Source: Bacillota bacterium (GTDB lineage: Bacteria > Bacillota > Negativicutes > Sporomusales > CTSoil-080). Taken from it: a stretch of DNA of 64,000 nucleotides. Position numbers and translations under genes: made by a program. Under the pieces are notes generated by a model. The model saw nothing but the letters and a program-made list of their open reading frames with translations, ran no database searches and had not been told where the DNA came from. Below, in pieces: positions 18,681 through 29,343 of the stretch. Every line of letters begins with the position of its first letter. Within the stretch, counting starts at the first letter, position 1. The stretch is from the NCBI GenBank assembly GCA_017889635.1, contig JAGGAC010000011.1, positions 1-64,000 on the forward strand, written 5' to 3'.

Positions 18681-20159
18681 TCATACCCCAGGAAAGAGAA
18701 TTCTAAATATTGTTCCCTGCCCGCTCATACTCTTCACCTCAACTGTCGCGCCATGGCGATCAATAATTTCTCGGGCAATTGATAAGCCCAGCCCGGTTCC
18801 AGTTTCTGACCGGCTATGAGACTTGTCTACTTTGTAAAACCGCTCCCAAATAAACGGCAAATCAGCCTCAGGTATACCTGCGCCGCTGTCGGCTACTGTC
18901 AATACTACTTTTTCAGCTGTACGCTCAACGCCCACCGTTATCCTACCGCCAGCCGGCGTAAACTTCAGGGCATTATCAAGTAAAATCAGCATTAACTGAG
19001 TAAGCCGGTCACCATTGCCCCGGATGTCACTCTCGTCAGTTGTCACCGCCAAATCCAGAAATACCCTTTTCTGCTCAGCGCGCTTAGTCATCATAATAAC
19101 CGCCCCGTCAGCAATTGCAGCCAAAGGAAGGTTTTCAACAGCCATTGAGGTATTTTCCGCCTCCAGTCGGCTTAAATCCAAGAGTTCATTAATAAGCCTT
19201 TCCAACCGTATAGTCTCATCACGCATTACCCGCTGATACTTCTCAGCCAGCTCGGCATCTCCAATCGTTCCGTCCAAGAGCGCCTCGGTATACCCCCGGA
19301 TAACGGTGACCGGCGTTCTGAGTTCGTGGGAAACATTGGCAACAAAATCACGCCGCATTTTCTCCATTTTAGTTGTGTTGCTAACAAACTTCTCCAGCTC
19401 GCAAGCCAATACATTCAGTGACTTACCCAGCGCCCCCAGTTCGTCGTCAGAAGCAATGTTTATCCTTGTGTTATAGTTCCCGCAAGCCATGTCGGCAGCT
19501 GACTTTTGCATCATCTTAAGCGGTCTGGCAATACTTCCTGCCAGCCACCTTACTACCAGAATTGTTAACCCCAGCGCCAGCAAACCAATACCGCTGATAG
19601 AATAGTAAAGTTGGCGCAAAAACTCGTCAATTCCGCGCACCGGGGAATTAAGAATTACCGCCGCCTCTACACTTCCGTCATCATTAGCCAAAGGAACAGC
19701 AACAGTCAGCATATTTTCCTCATAAACTGGGCTATAATAGTGCCTAACTAAAACTTGTCCGGCAAAAACCTGTTCTAAATCCCGCATTGCCCTGCCTAGG
19801 GCCCCTTTTCCCAGCCTTACCTGACCGTTTGCCGGACCATAAACTTCTCCCATCCGAGATAACTTTGGTGTCGAAATAACCAGTATATTTCGGGAGTTAT
19901 CCACTACCCATACCCGGGCATCAAGAATACTATCCACACTATTAATAAAATTCTCAAACTGATTTTGGTCGATTCGGCCATCATTGTAGCTGTCCACAAT
20001 TCGGCCAATTTCATAGCCTTTATTAACAAGTTCCTTGCTCTTACTGGCAATAAAATATTCCCTTAGCAGAAGTGATATCGCCAGCGACACTCCTACTAAA
20101 ACAACAACCATCAGTATTATATAACTATAAAGCAACCTATTTTGTAGTGATGTTCTCAC
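18681..20159 (-). CDS. two-component sensor histidine kinase (HAMP, HisKA, HATPase)
   Basis: FVANVSHELRTPVTVIRGYTEALLDG, GTGLGLSIAREIIDRHG. Confidence 0.92.
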   Translation of the reverse strand: MRTSLQNRLLYSYIILMVVVLVGVSLAISLLLREYFIASKSKELVNKGYEIGRIVDSYNDGRIDQNQFENFINSVDSILDARVWVVDNSRNILVISTPKLSRMGEVYGPANGQVRLGKGALGRAMRDLEQVFAGQVLVRHYYSPVYEENMLTVAVPLANDDGSVEAAVILNSPVRGIDEFLRQLYYSISGIGLLALGLTILVVRWLAGSIARPLKMMQKSAADMACGNYNTRINIASDDELGALGKSLNVLACELEKFVSNTTKMEKMRRDFVANVSHELRTPVTVIRGYTEALLDGTIGDAELAEKYQRVMRDETIRLERLINELLDLSRLEAENTSMAVENLPLAAIADGAVIMMTKRAEQKRVFLDLAVTTDESDIRGNGDRLTQLMLILLDNALKFTPAGGRITVGVERTAEKVVLTVADSGAGIPEADLPFIWERFYKVDKSHSRSETGTGLGLSIAREIIDRHGATVEVKSMSGQGTIFRILFPGV

Positions 20160-20848
20160 TGTTTCACCTCAAACTTATACCCCACTCCCCACACTGTCTT
20201 TATATCCCACGGCGTATTATCCTGAGCTCCGATCTTTTGCCTGATTCTTTTTATATGGGTATCCACAGTACGAGTATCACCACAATAAGTATAGCCCCAT
20301 ATTGATTCCAAAAGCTGATCACGGGAAAATACCCGGCCGGGATGGGAAGCAAGATGCCATAAAAGCTCCATTTCCTTAGCGGTAAGTGCAACCTCTTGGC
20401 CTGATACACTGGCGGTATATTCCCCCAGATTTATTTCCAGCTCGGGAAAACGTAAAACATCCTTGCTTTCAGGCAGCGCGTCAGGTAAACGCCTAAGCAC
20501 CGCCTTAACCCTGGCGACGACTTCCCGGGGATTAAACGGTTTAGCTATATAATCGTCAGCTCCGGTATCCAGACCGATAATACGTTCCTCATCATCCCCA
20601 AGCGCGGTAAGCATAATAATCGGCACCCGCGAAAACTTGCGAATCTGGCGGCAGGCTTCTAACCCGTCAAGCACCGGCATCATTAAATCCAAGATTACCA
20701 AACTCGGATTTACTTGCTGGACCTTGACAATAGTCTCCGCTCCGTCAGCAGCGGTTGCAACCTTAAATCCCTCTTTCTGAATATACAAAGTCAAAAGTTC
20801 CCTGATTTGAGCATCGTCATCGGCGATAAGTACTGTTGGCTCAACCAA
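20156..20848 (-). CDS. OmpR/PhoB-family response regulator
   Basis: VLIADDDAQIRELL...GADDYIAKPFNPREVVARV; wHTH C-terminus; overlaps HK start by 4 nt. Confidence 0.93.
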   Translation of the reverse strand: MVEPTVLIADDDAQIRELLTLYIQKEGFKVATAADGAETIVKVQQVNPSLVILDLMMPVLDGLEACRQIRKFSRVPIIMLTALGDDEERIIGLDTGADDYIAKPFNPREVVARVKAVLRRLPDALPESKDVLRFPELEINLGEYTASVSGQEVALTAKEMELLWHLASHPGRVFSRDQLLESIWGYTYCGDTRTVDTHIKRIRQKIGAQDNTPWDIKTVWGVGYKFEVKQ

Positions 20849-20922
20849 AAAACCAGCCTCCTTCTCCTAATAGCCTTCGTGAATAGTATATACGAAATAC
20901 AGGTAAAATCGCCAGTACCGTA

Positions 20923-20964
20923 TTATAATGAAAAAAGCGGGATAACCCGCTTTTTTCATTATAA
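20923..20964. terminator. bidirectional terminator overlapping the trxA stop codon
   Basis: TTATAATGAAAAAAGCGGGATAACCCGCTTTTTTCATTATAA. Confidence 0.8.
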
Positions 20965-21288
20965 CAGACTGTTCAATGCTGAACTAAATTCGCTTTTGGG
21001 ACGAAAACCAACAATGCGATTTACCTCTTTGCCGTCTTTAAAAACAAGAATGGTGGGAATGCTCATAACTCCATACTGCTGCGCTAATTCCTGCTGTTCG
21101 TCCACATTTACCTTGACCACCGCGGCTTTTCCGGAATAATCTGCCGCCACTGCCTCCAGTTCCGGCGCAACCATCTTGCAGGGGCCGCACCATGAAGCCC
21201 AAAAATCGACCAGCACTGGCTGCGCGGCCCCCAAAACCTTATCTTTGAAATCAGCAGAATTTGCAATGTTTTCTACCGCCATTGTCAA
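20959..21288 (-). CDS. trxA: thioredoxin
   Basis: VDFWASWCGPCKMVAPELE. Confidence 0.95.
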   Translation of the reverse strand: MTMAVENIANSADFKDKVLGAAQPVLVDFWASWCGPCKMVAPELEAVAADYSGKAAVVKVNVDEQQELAQQYGVMSIPTILVFKDGKEVNRIVGFRPKSEFSSALNSLL

Positions 21289-21455
21289 TCCCCCTTTATA
21301 ATTGCTTCATCCTTTATAGTATGAAGCAATTGCTATTTTTTAAACCGCCCCCCCCTGTAGGAGGGGTTAATTACATTGTAAAAAACTTTCCCGCCCTTGT
21401 CAAACAAAATAACATACCCCCCAGTTAATTAATGCGAAGGGTATGTTATCATACA

Positions 21456-21590
21456 TTAGTTTTTATTTGATTGATTAGCAATCCTTTTCAATGAATGAGA
21501 TATGCTATATAGGCAGTATAACGCTCCCGCTATAACCGCCACATGAACTACGCTATAAAGTATACCCACTGGCCAAAATCCATGCATCAT
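21456..21590 (-). CDS. 44-aa putative small membrane protein (absent from ORF track)
   Basis: MMHGFWPVGILYSVVHVAVIAGALYCLYSISHSLKRIANQSNKN; GGGAGG RBS; single TM helix. Confidence 0.55.
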   Translation of the reverse strand: MMHGFWPVGILYSVVHVAVIAGALYCLYSISHSLKRIANQSNKN

Positions 21591-21706
21591 ATTAATTCCT
21601 CCCTTTACTTTAATCATTATAAAATTAAATTGTGATAAAAGTGTGGCAAGAATATGATTACTTTGTGAATTATGGATAAATTAACCAGCGAGAATTTATC
21701 TATATA

Positions 21707-22294
21707 TCAATACTCCTGTTCAGCCAAACGTTTTTCAAGACTTGCATTACGGTATATAAGGTCAACTTCTCCATTAGTAATGCTTCTGTCGCGATTATAA
21801 TTTATCCAATTGACTTGCAACAAAATTTGAACATTGTCAGCGGAAGCGGCATCTTTCACTCCCCAGTACAATATACGGCCATAACTATTAGGTCTGAGCT
21901 CCTTAACCGGCCGCCAGTTGTCGCTTTTTAGACTTCTGCGTTTTTGTAACTGGCCGTATTTCTCATTTAGTTTATATGTCCACTCATTTGCAAGCCTTTG
22001 TACGCCAGTATTATTATTTGCAGTTCCAAGACAAACATAGCCTTCATAAAACTTATTATTACTTAAACGAAACTTTAAAACACGAGCTTCTCCAGCAAAA
22101 ATACCGTTGTACGATCGCATAGTCGAGCTTGCACTACTTAGACTAAACCCTTTTTCCTGCATCGTTTGATCAATCTGTTCAGAGGAAGCCCCCCATGGCA
22201 CACCAACAAACCCGTCCACTGTCGGCGCTGCGTAAACCGGCAACGAAATTAATATGGAAATTAAAATAACTAATACAAAAATTCTATGTTTCAT
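21707..22294 (-). CDS. secreted hypothetical protein with signal peptide
   Basis: MKHRIFVLVILISILISLPVYA signal sequence; no recognised domain. Confidence 0.7.
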   Translation of the reverse strand: MKHRIFVLVILISILISLPVYAAPTVDGFVGVPWGASSEQIDQTMQEKGFSLSSASSTMRSYNGIFAGEARVLKFRLSNNKFYEGYVCLGTANNNTGVQRLANEWTYKLNEKYGQLQKRRSLKSDNWRPVKELRPNSYGRILYWGVKDAASADNVQILLQVNWINYNRDRSITNGEVDLIYRNASLEKRLAEQEY

Positions 22295-22470
22295 AAAGCA
22301 TCCTCCTTGATGATTGACTCAACACCTATAATTAAGATTTTCTATATAATAGCACAATTAATAAACCAATGCCAGACAGCATATTCCAACCCGTTTAACA
22401 CGAACTTAGTTCGATGGTAATAGACTGCTCCCCTCCGCCCTAAAAGAAGGAATCCTCCAGGCTGTTAACA

Positions 22471-22603
22471 GGATAAATGAGACTTAATTCAGGTGGGGTT
22501 TTAAGCCCATCTGAATTTTAGTCGAATTATCCAGGGAATTAGCCGTTCGCGTGCTCCAGCCTGTAGAGGATGGAGCACGCGAACGGGTTATTCATCGGAT
22601 AAA
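22471..22603. repeat. dispersed structured repeat, copy B
   Basis: GGATAAATGAGACTTAATTCAGGTGGGG...TAGTCGAATTATCCAGGGAATTAGCCGTTC...GAACGGGTTATTCATCGGATAAA, matches reverse complement of copy A. Confidence 0.85.
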
Positions 22604-22610
22604 AAAGTTA

Positions 22611-22645
22611 AAACCCCTGCAGCTCTTTTTGCTGCAGGGGTAAAC
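22611..22645 (-). terminator. rnpB terminator
   Basis: ACCCCTGCAGCtctttttGCTGCAGGGGT; minus-strand product ends in a T-rich tract. Confidence 0.75.
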
Positions 22646-22654
22646 AATCAGTTC

Positions 22655-23020
22655 CGGTGAGTAGTCAATAAGCCGAGTTTTGTTCCGCCTCCGCGGTGAC
22701 GATCATTTATCTACGCCGGCAGTTGCCTGACGACTCTAGCGACACAACCCGGAAGGATCTGCGGGCCGCTTCATCCCTTCCCTATTCGGTCTTGCTCCAG
22801 GTGGGGTTTACCTAGCCAGTCAGTCACCTGACTGCTGGTGCGCTCTTACCGCACCGTTCCATCCTTACCCGGCCAAAACCGGGCGGTCTACATTTCTGTG
22901 GCACTGTCCCTGAGGTCACCCTCGCTGGCCATTAACCAGCACCCTGCCCTATGGAGCTCGGACTTTCCTCGTATGCCTTTAGGCATCCGCGATCATCTTT
23001 CGTACTCACTGTCTGAAGTT
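22655..23020 (-). ncRNA. rnpB: RNase P RNA
   Basis: minus strand GAGGAAAGTCCGAGCTCCATAGGGCAGGGTGCTGG...CCGCAGATCCTTCCGGGTTG...ACAAAACTCGGCTTA. Confidence 0.95.
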
Positions 23021-23080
23021 GTCTGGGATAATAGAATATCATGAAAAAGCAACGGGGTCAAGTCTTACTTACTATGTAAA

Positions 23081-23734
23081 CTATGCCTTTACCATTAGCT
23101 GCTTCAAACTTCTGGCCTTGCCCGCTACATCCACCGCACCAACCAGTTCACTTACCAGCGCTGCCATGCGTGCTCCGTGCTCTCGCACTGAAACAATATT
23201 GTGTTCTTTAATGCCACCGATAGCAACAAACGGTAAGCTAATATCTTTCACCACATAATCAAGATACTCAAATCCTACCGGATCACAAACATCCTGTTTG
23301 GTTTGCGTAGCAAAAATAGGTCCGACTCCGATATAGTCAATAATCCCGCCCAAAGCCTCTGCCGAACGGGCCTGGATAATACTATGGGTAGATAAACCAA
23401 GTACCATATCATTGCCGATAAGGTCCCGGACTTTTTCCGGCGGCAAGTCATCCTGTCCGATATGCACTCCGTCCGCGGCTGCCAATATCGCTAGATCAAT
23501 ATGATCATTCACAATAAAAGTAGCCCCTGCCTCGCGGGTCATACTCCGAATTGCCATACACTCTTCGTACATCTGACGTGCGCTTTTCCTTTTCTCCCGG
23601 TACTGAATAACCCTTATCCCCGCTGCAATCAGCAGTCTAACGGTCTCAACATTGCCTCGCCCCAGCGAATATTCGTCGGCAGTTATACCATAAATTGCGG
23701 TCTGCAAAAAATTAGTCATCCCTGGTCGTTTCAT
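23081..23734 (-). CDS. thiE: thiamine phosphate synthase
   Basis: VIQYREKRKSARQMYEE...FIVNDHIDLA...GVHIGQDDLP...YIGVGPIFATQTK. Confidence 0.93.
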   Translation of the reverse strand: MKRPGMTNFLQTAIYGITADEYSLGRGNVETVRLLIAAGIRVIQYREKRKSARQMYEECMAIRSMTREAGATFIVNDHIDLAILAAADGVHIGQDDLPPEKVRDLIGNDMVLGLSTHSIIQARSAEALGGIIDYIGVGPIFATQTKQDVCDPVGFEYLDYVVKDISLPFVAIGGIKEHNIVSVREHGARMAALVSELVGAVDVAGKARSLKQLMVKA

Positions 23735-24404
23735 AACTCTGGCCTCCCTTCATTGGTCCCAGCACATGACTTAGAATAACATCGGCTTGTTTAGCTGCTG
23801 CAATGGTCACACACGGTGCCAAAGGCGGACTGTCAGGCCCAATACCAGTAACCAGATCCCCAACAAGATAAAAATTTTCTTTCACCCGCCGAACAGTTAT
23901 CCGGTCGCTATTCCCCCAGCCGGCAAGCCCAGATGCAGCCACCACTAATTTTCCTGAATTAAGATACTGTTCGACAACTAGCCGCTTTAACTCCGGAGAG
24001 TCAAACGCCTCCACCACTACATCACAGTCAATAAACAAATCCGCAATATTTGCCGCATCAACCCTTTCCGGCAGCAGTTCAACTTCTAACAGCGGATTAA
24101 TTAGCCGTAAATTTTCTTTCAGGGCCTCGATCTTCATGCAGCCAACCTGATCGCTAAAATAAAACTGGCGGTTAAGATTACTGTAATCGACAACATCAAA
24201 ATCAACAATTTTAAACTTACGAAACCCACTCCTGGCAAGAAACTGAGCGCAATTCGACCCCAGTCCGCCCGCCCCGCCTATTCCTATTTTAACCTTGCTG
24301 ATTTTTTCCAAGTCCACCGCACTAATATAACGCAAAAGCGCTTCTTCAAATCCGGTCATTATTGTCACCTCAATTACCAGCGCTCTTTTTACAGCATCTG
24401 CCAA
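23712..24404 (-). CDS. thiF: thiamine biosynthesis ThiF (sulfur-carrier adenylyltransferase)
   Basis: [43 protein letters not shown]. Confidence 0.92.
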   Translation of the reverse strand: MADAVKRALVIEVTIMTGFEEALLRYISAVDLEKISKVKIGIGGAGGLGSNCAQFLARSGFRKFKIVDFDVVDYSNLNRQFYFSDQVGCMKIEALKENLRLINPLLEVELLPERVDAANIADLFIDCDVVVEAFDSPELKRLVVEQYLNSGKLVVAASGLAGWGNSDRITVRRVKENFYLVGDLVTGIGPDSPPLAPCVTIAAAKQADVILSHVLGPMKGGQSYETTRDD

Positions 24405-25492
24405 TCCTTATATACCGGCTGATAGCCCTGCCTGTACAGACTTGCCGCCATCTCAGCCACACTGCGTTTATCAGCTATTTCGAACTGGCCTGTTACATCC
24501 TCGGCGCTATGCCCGCCCACGGCATTAGACACCCCGGCCGACATTCTGGTAACCCCCAGCCGCACCAAGTTATCGCGAAAAGCCGCACTCTCCCTTGTTG
24601 ACACCGTTACACCACTCCTCGGCATAAACAAGCGAAAAGCAGCTATATACTGCACCAAGTTTTCATCATTTACAACCGAAGCCGGCTGAAAGTCAGCACC
24701 CGAATAAGGACGCATTCGCGGCGGGCAGAGGCCTACCTCTACGGCCGGGTAGCAGCGCTGTAAATAATCGACATGCAAACCGGAAAAAAACGCATCACGC
24801 CGCCATTCACCAAGCCCCAACAGCGCCCCGACATTTAAAGACCGCATTCCTGCGGCTCCGCCCCGTTCAGGCGCTTCCAACCGAAACCGGTAGTCACGTT
24901 TTGGTCCGGCCGGATGAAGCCGCGCATATAAAACCGGATCATACGTTTCCTGAAACATCGTCAGGCTATCCACCCCAGCCTTAACAAGCTCGGCATATTC
25001 CTCACCTTGAAGTGAATATACCTCAATTCCGATTGAAGTAAAATAGCCTTTTAAGATAGCTGCACATTCCTTAATATATTCCACCGGTGACTGTTGCCTG
25101 GAATCACCGGTTAATAACAATATATGCTTAAGCCCGCTTTCAGCAATTTTTCCGGCTTCGGCAGCAACTTCCCTGGCCGAAAGCTTATGTCGCTTTAAAC
25201 CATTAGTAACTCGAAAACCGCAGTAAACACACTGATTGACGCAAAAATCGGACACATAAATAGGTGTAAAAAGCTGCATGGTCCGACCAAAATGCTGCAC
25301 AGTCAGCCGGTTAGCCTTACTCGCCATTTCTTCCAAATATATTTCGGCCGTCGGTGAAAGCAGTGCTAAAAAATCAAGTGGTGTGAGCCGATTCTTGGCC
25401 AAAACCCTTTGAACATCCGCTTCATTAGTTCGCTCAAAAAAACCATCAAAATCAAAATCCTGATATTTTTTTACTTCATCATAAAAAGACAT
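24389..25492 (-). CDS. thiH: 2-iminoacetate synthase ThiH
   Basis: [13 protein letters not shown]-like radical SAM motif ([24 protein letters not shown]); operon context. Confidence 0.93.
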   Translation of the reverse strand: MSFYDEVKKYQDFDFDGFFERTNEADVQRVLAKNRLTPLDFLALLSPTAEIYLEEMASKANRLTVQHFGRTMQLFTPIYVSDFCVNQCVYCGFRVTNGLKRHKLSAREVAAEAGKIAESGLKHILLLTGDSRQQSPVEYIKECAAILKGYFTSIGIEVYSLQGEEYAELVKAGVDSLTMFQETYDPVLYARLHPAGPKRDYRFRLEAPERGGAAGMRSLNVGALLGLGEWRRDAFFSGLHVDYLQRCYPAVEVGLCPPRMRPYSGADFQPASVVNDENLVQYIAAFRLFMPRSGVTVSTRESAAFRDNLVRLGVTRMSAGVSNAVGGHSAEDVTGQFEIADKRSVAEMAASLYRQGYQPVYKDWQML

Positions 25493-25504
25493 TTTTCTCC
25501 CTTC

Positions 25505-26275
25505 CTAACCCCGCAAAAATCCCGTAAGTGGTGATGACGCGCGGGCTATGGTTTGAACCGCCCCAGGCCCAGCTTTAAAGGCCAGCCGACCGGCTTCAAC
25601 AGCCAAAGCAAAGGCCCGGCTAATTGTTATCGGATCATTAGCTGTAGCCACTGCAGTATTAACCAGCACAGCCGCGGCCCCCATTTCCATCGCCTCAGCC
25701 GCTTCTGACGGCCTGCCAATTCCAGCATCGACAATAACTGGCAAAGGAATTTCCTCAATCAAAATTCTTATCAGTTCTTTGGTTTTTAACCCCCGGTTAC
25801 TGCCGATTGGCGCCCCCAAGGGCATAACGGCAGCGGCTCCGGCCTTAACCAGGTTCCTTGCTGCCATCAGATCAGGACTCATATAAGGGAACACCACAAA
25901 TCCTTCTGCCGCTAAGATTTCAGTTGTTTTAATTGTCTCATAATTATCAGGCAGCAAATAGCGGTTGTCTGAAATAACCTCAATCTTGATCCAATTGCCA
26001 CACCCGGCAGCCTTTGCTAGCCGGGCTATACGCACCGCTTCGCCCGAATCGCGCGCCCCAGAAGTATTCGGCATTAAAATACAGTTCTTAGGAATGTAAT
26101 TGACGATATTCTCCTCATCATAAACAGTATCCACGCGCCGCAAAGCTACTGTCACCACCTCAGCTCCAGCAGCAGCCACAACATCAGGAATCAATTTATT
26201 GGCCGAAAATTTGCCGGTACCCAAAAAAAGCCGGCTGCTTAGTTCCCGTCCCGCAATTACTAACGAATCAGACAT
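25505..26275 (-). CDS. thiG: thiazole synthase
   Basis: [33 protein letters not shown]...[18 protein letters not shown]. Confidence 0.94.
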   Translation of the reverse strand: MSDSLVIAGRELSSRLFLGTGKFSANKLIPDVVAAAGAEVVTVALRRVDTVYDEENIVNYIPKNCILMPNTSGARDSGEAVRIARLAKAAGCGNWIKIEVISDNRYLLPDNYETIKTTEILAAEGFVVFPYMSPDLMAARNLVKAGAAAVMPLGAPIGSNRGLKTKELIRILIEEIPLPVIVDAGIGRPSEAAEAMEMGAAAVLVNTAVATANDPITISRAFALAVEAGRLAFKAGPGAVQTIARASSPLTGFLRG

Positions 26276-26279
26276 AAGT

Positions 26280-26480
26280 TTAACCCCCTCCTACAAATGT
26301 GACAATTTCGACTTGATCTCCCTGACCAAGCATTTTCGTCCCCCAATCGGCCCGGCACAAAATAACAGAATTGTGCTCAACAACAACACTCTCGCTATTT
26401 AAACCTTTTTCCGCTACCAACTGGCTAATTGTAATTCCGTCAGCAGCTTCTACCTTTTTACCGTTTACAATTAGTTGCAC
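26280..26480 (-). CDS. thiS: sulfur carrier protein ThiS
   Basis: 66 aa, C-terminal VTFVGGG. Confidence 0.93.
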   Translation of the reverse strand: MQLIVNGKKVEAADGITISQLVAEKGLNSESVVVEHNSVILCRADWGTKMLGQGDQVEIVTFVGGG

Positions 26481-26505
26481 AGCCTACCTCCTCTGAAAAT
26501 AAAAT

Positions 26506-26534
26506 TAAGCGCACCCGCTAGTTAGGTGCGCTTA
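26506..26534 (-). terminator. TPP riboswitch expression-platform terminator
   Basis: TAAGCGCACC...GGTGCGCTTA followed by T-rich sequence on the minus strand. Confidence 0.7.
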
Positions 26535-26537
26535 TAC

Positions 26538-26628
26538 GCAAAGGCCTTTCCTACGCGGGCATTATCCCGATCAGGTCAAAAGGTCAGGTGCTTAATAGCC
26601 CTCTCTCAGCCCATAACATGAGCTCCCT
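26538..26628 (-). ncRNA. TPP riboswitch (THI element)
   Basis: minus strand GGGCTGAGAGAGGGC...ACCTGACCTTTTGACCTGATCGGGATAATGCCCGCGTAGGAA. Confidence 0.95.
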
Positions 26629-26681
26629 TGAATATTATTCTTTGCCACCAGTATACATCCAGGTTCGAACTCCGTCAATAA

Positions 26682-27386
26682 TTAATCGCTAACCAATAGC
26701 ATCCGGCCACAATTATCGCAGTACACTATTCCTCCCCGGCTTTCATTCATCCTACTTGATGGAATACTTATTCGACAGCCACTGCAAATCCCATTTTCAA
26801 CTCTCGCCACAGGTAACGACAGCCTGCGCTTTAGGTCCCGAAACCGCTGCAACACCCCTGCATCAACCTTCTCGGCAAGCTGTCTGCACGACTCTTCGAT
26901 TTTCGCTATTTCTGAATCTAAGCCCGCCACCTGCTTAACAATCTGCTGCTGTTTTTCAACATGCGCCCGCCGTCTTTGCTCCGCAAGCTCCTCTTGGGCA
27001 GCAATATTTGCTGTCAAACGTTCACACTCCTCCATATTAGCAAATAGTTCACTCTCATAGCCGGCAATTTCTTTGCGCGCTGCATCACACTTAATTTTCA
27101 TCTTTTCAAGTTCCTTTAAACTAACTATCTCACCGCTATAGAGCCGGGCCTCCTCCTCTTTACAATGCTTAGTGACCACAGAAAGATCCTCTTCCTGTCT
27201 TGAACACACCTTTTCCAAACAACTCAGCTTTTGGCGTTCCGTGGCCGTCTCTTCCCCCAGCAGCCTAATTTCTTGCCAAAGCTGACGCACCTCAGCGGCG
27301 TCAACTTTAGCCTTTTGCGCCACTAACACTCCCTTCTTTTGCTCCAGCAGTTGTAATTCTACTAAAACCTCAAGTTGCTCTTTCAT
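26682..27386 (-). CDS. coiled-coil C4-type zinc-ribbon protein
   Basis: long coiled coil, C-terminal GICSGCRISIPSSRMNE...IVYCDNCGRML. Confidence 0.88.
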   Translation of the reverse strand: MKEQLEVLVELQLLEQKKGVLVAQKAKVDAAEVRQLWQEIRLLGEETATERQKLSCLEKVCSRQEEDLSVVTKHCKEEEARLYSGEIVSLKELEKMKIKCDAARKEIAGYESELFANMEECERLTANIAAQEELAEQRRRAHVEKQQQIVKQVAGLDSEIAKIEESCRQLAEKVDAGVLQRFRDLKRRLSLPVARVENGICSGCRISIPSSRMNESRGGIVYCDNCGRMLLVSD

Positions 27387-27446
27387 TTATTAATTCCTCC
27401 TAACTTTTCAGGCAAAAAATATAACGACAGGCTAAACAACCTGTCG

Positions 27447-28565
27447 TTATACAATATAGAATACATCTTTATCTCTGTTATCGGCTTTCACGTCGATCAA
27501 CCAGCTATTCCGGGCAGAACACTCCTGTAAATATGTACTAACAGCATTGACCATCAGCCTCTCTGTAGCAAAATGACCGGCGTCAATAACTGCCAACCCT
27601 AAGTCAAGCGCTTCTAGAGCAGCGTCATACTTCACATCACCGGTAACCAGTACATCAGCTCCTAGTTCTATTGCTCTGGCAACAAAATCTGAGCCGGCTC
27701 CACCGCAAACTGCGACTACCTGTACCTTCCGATCACCATTCCCGACTACTTTTACAAATTCCACCTTTAACGCAGTTTTAATCATTTGGGAAAAATCATT
27801 CAACGCCATCGGTTCCATTATTCTGCCAATCCGCCCTAAGCCCTGACTGGAATATGAATTAGCCAGCGGATACACATCATAAGCTACTTCCTCATAGGGG
27901 TGAGCTGCCACCATTTCCGCTACAACCTGCGGCAAAATTGTTGCCGGCACAATTGTTTCTAACCGCATTTCCGGAACCCGTTCCAGCTTTCCCTGCTCAC
28001 CAATGAACGGCTGTGTTCCTGCCAAAGGCAAAAATGTCCCTAGGCCGGAAACCTGAAAGGTACAGTGACTGTACTTGCCAATGTGCCCCGCACCAGCTTT
28101 AGTAATTGCTGATCGCACTGTTTCAATATGGCCTTCCGGCACAAATACAGCCAACTTCACAAGCTTATCAGCATCATTCGCTTCCAGCGGTCTACAGTCT
28201 GCCAACCCCAACCGGTCAGCCAGTAAATCATTTATTCCGCCGGCAGCAGAATCAAGATTGGTGTGCGCAGCATATACAGCAATATCATTTTTTAATAAAA
28301 TCGCCAAGGTTTTTCCTACCGTAGAATCAGTGCGAACCTTCTTAATCGCGTTAAAAATAAGCGGATGGTGAGCCACAATCATATCTATGCCTTCCACCGC
28401 AGCACGGCTGGCCACCTCTGGTGTAACATCCAGCGCTACCAATACTTTCTTTATCTCCTGCGCTGGGCTGCCAACAATAAGCCCGGGATTATCCCAGCTC
28501 TCCGCTAAATTAATTGGCGCCATGGCTTCCATAGCCTTTATAATCATCCCGCATTTTACAGGCAT
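27447..28565 (-). CDS. Nif3-like dinuclear metal centre hexameric protein
   Basis: PINLAESWDNPGLIVG...VAHHPLIF...AAHTNLDSAAGGIND. Confidence 0.92.
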   Translation of the reverse strand: MPVKCGMIIKAMEAMAPINLAESWDNPGLIVGSPAQEIKKVLVALDVTPEVASRAAVEGIDMIVAHHPLIFNAIKKVRTDSTVGKTLAILLKNDIAVYAAHTNLDSAAGGINDLLADRLGLADCRPLEANDADKLVKLAVFVPEGHIETVRSAITKAGAGHIGKYSHCTFQVSGLGTFLPLAGTQPFIGEQGKLERVPEMRLETIVPATILPQVVAEMVAAHPYEEVAYDVYPLANSYSSQGLGRIGRIMEPMALNDFSQMIKTALKVEFVKVVGNGDRKVQVVAVCGGAGSDFVARAIELGADVLVTGDVKYDAALEALDLGLAVIDAGHFATERLMVNAVSTYLQECSARNSWLIDVKADNRDKDVFYIV

Positions 28566-29245
28566 GTCAACTTTTCCTCCAATTGATCAACTTTTTTCTG
28601 ATATTCGCGATATTTAGGCGAATTTACCGCCTGAGTACTTAACCTCATTTTTACTATAACCTGGTTCAGGCGTTCAAGCATTATCGTCAGATGAGTTTTT
28701 AGCAGCGGATGACGTTTTTCCCATAGTACCGGCCCAATCTCATCCATTAAGAACTCGTATCCGGGCGCACTGCCAGGCTCGGCGGCAATAACTTCATAAA
28801 GAATACCATCTTCCACCACCAGTGTCTCATCATCAATACACCAGCCATTATCCGCTAACCAACGCCGCAAAAAGCCCGCCCCGGACATCGGCTGAAGAAC
28901 CAGGCGTCGAAAAGATGTTGTAACCTCCGGCCTTGCGGCAAGTATCCCAGCGATAGTCGTACCGCCCATTCCAGCAATAACTGCTGTATCGGCCTCACCG
29001 GGACAGACAACAGCCAAGCCGTCTCCAAGCCTAACCGAAATCTTTTCCCCGACCCCTGACCCGCAAGCGGTATTAACTGCCGAAAGGTACGGTCCTTTAT
29101 GAACATCCCCGGCAATAGCACTCTCCGCAATGCCTTCAGCCACTAAATATACCGGCAGATACGCATGATCGGTGCCGATATCCGCAACGCAGCGGCTCTT
29201 CGGCACCATTGCCGCAATCGCAGTCATCCTTTTGCCAAGTTTCAC
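28556..29245 (-). CDS. trmK: tRNA (adenine22-N1)-methyltransferase
   Basis: VADIGTDHAYLPVYLV...VIAGMGGTTIAGIL. Confidence 0.9.
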   Translation of the reverse strand: MKLGKRMTAIAAMVPKSRCVADIGTDHAYLPVYLVAEGIAESAIAGDVHKGPYLSAVNTACGSGVGEKISVRLGDGLAVVCPGEADTAVIAGMGGTTIAGILAARPEVTTSFRRLVLQPMSGAGFLRRWLADNGWCIDDETLVVEDGILYEVIAAEPGSAPGYEFLMDEIGPVLWEKRHPLLKTHLTIMLERLNQVIVKMRLSTQAVNSPKYREYQKKVDQLEEKLTCL

Positions 29246-29343
29246 GCCCGCGTTTCCCCCTTTTTACTAGTATTTCTCTTATCTACTGCTAAAATCCTCC
29301 ACAAAAAAACAGCAAGCTCATCGGCTTGCTGTTTTTATATTCT

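Noticed and set aside
22838-23044. 68-aa plus-strand ORF
   Set aside because: Lies within rnpB on the opposite strand.
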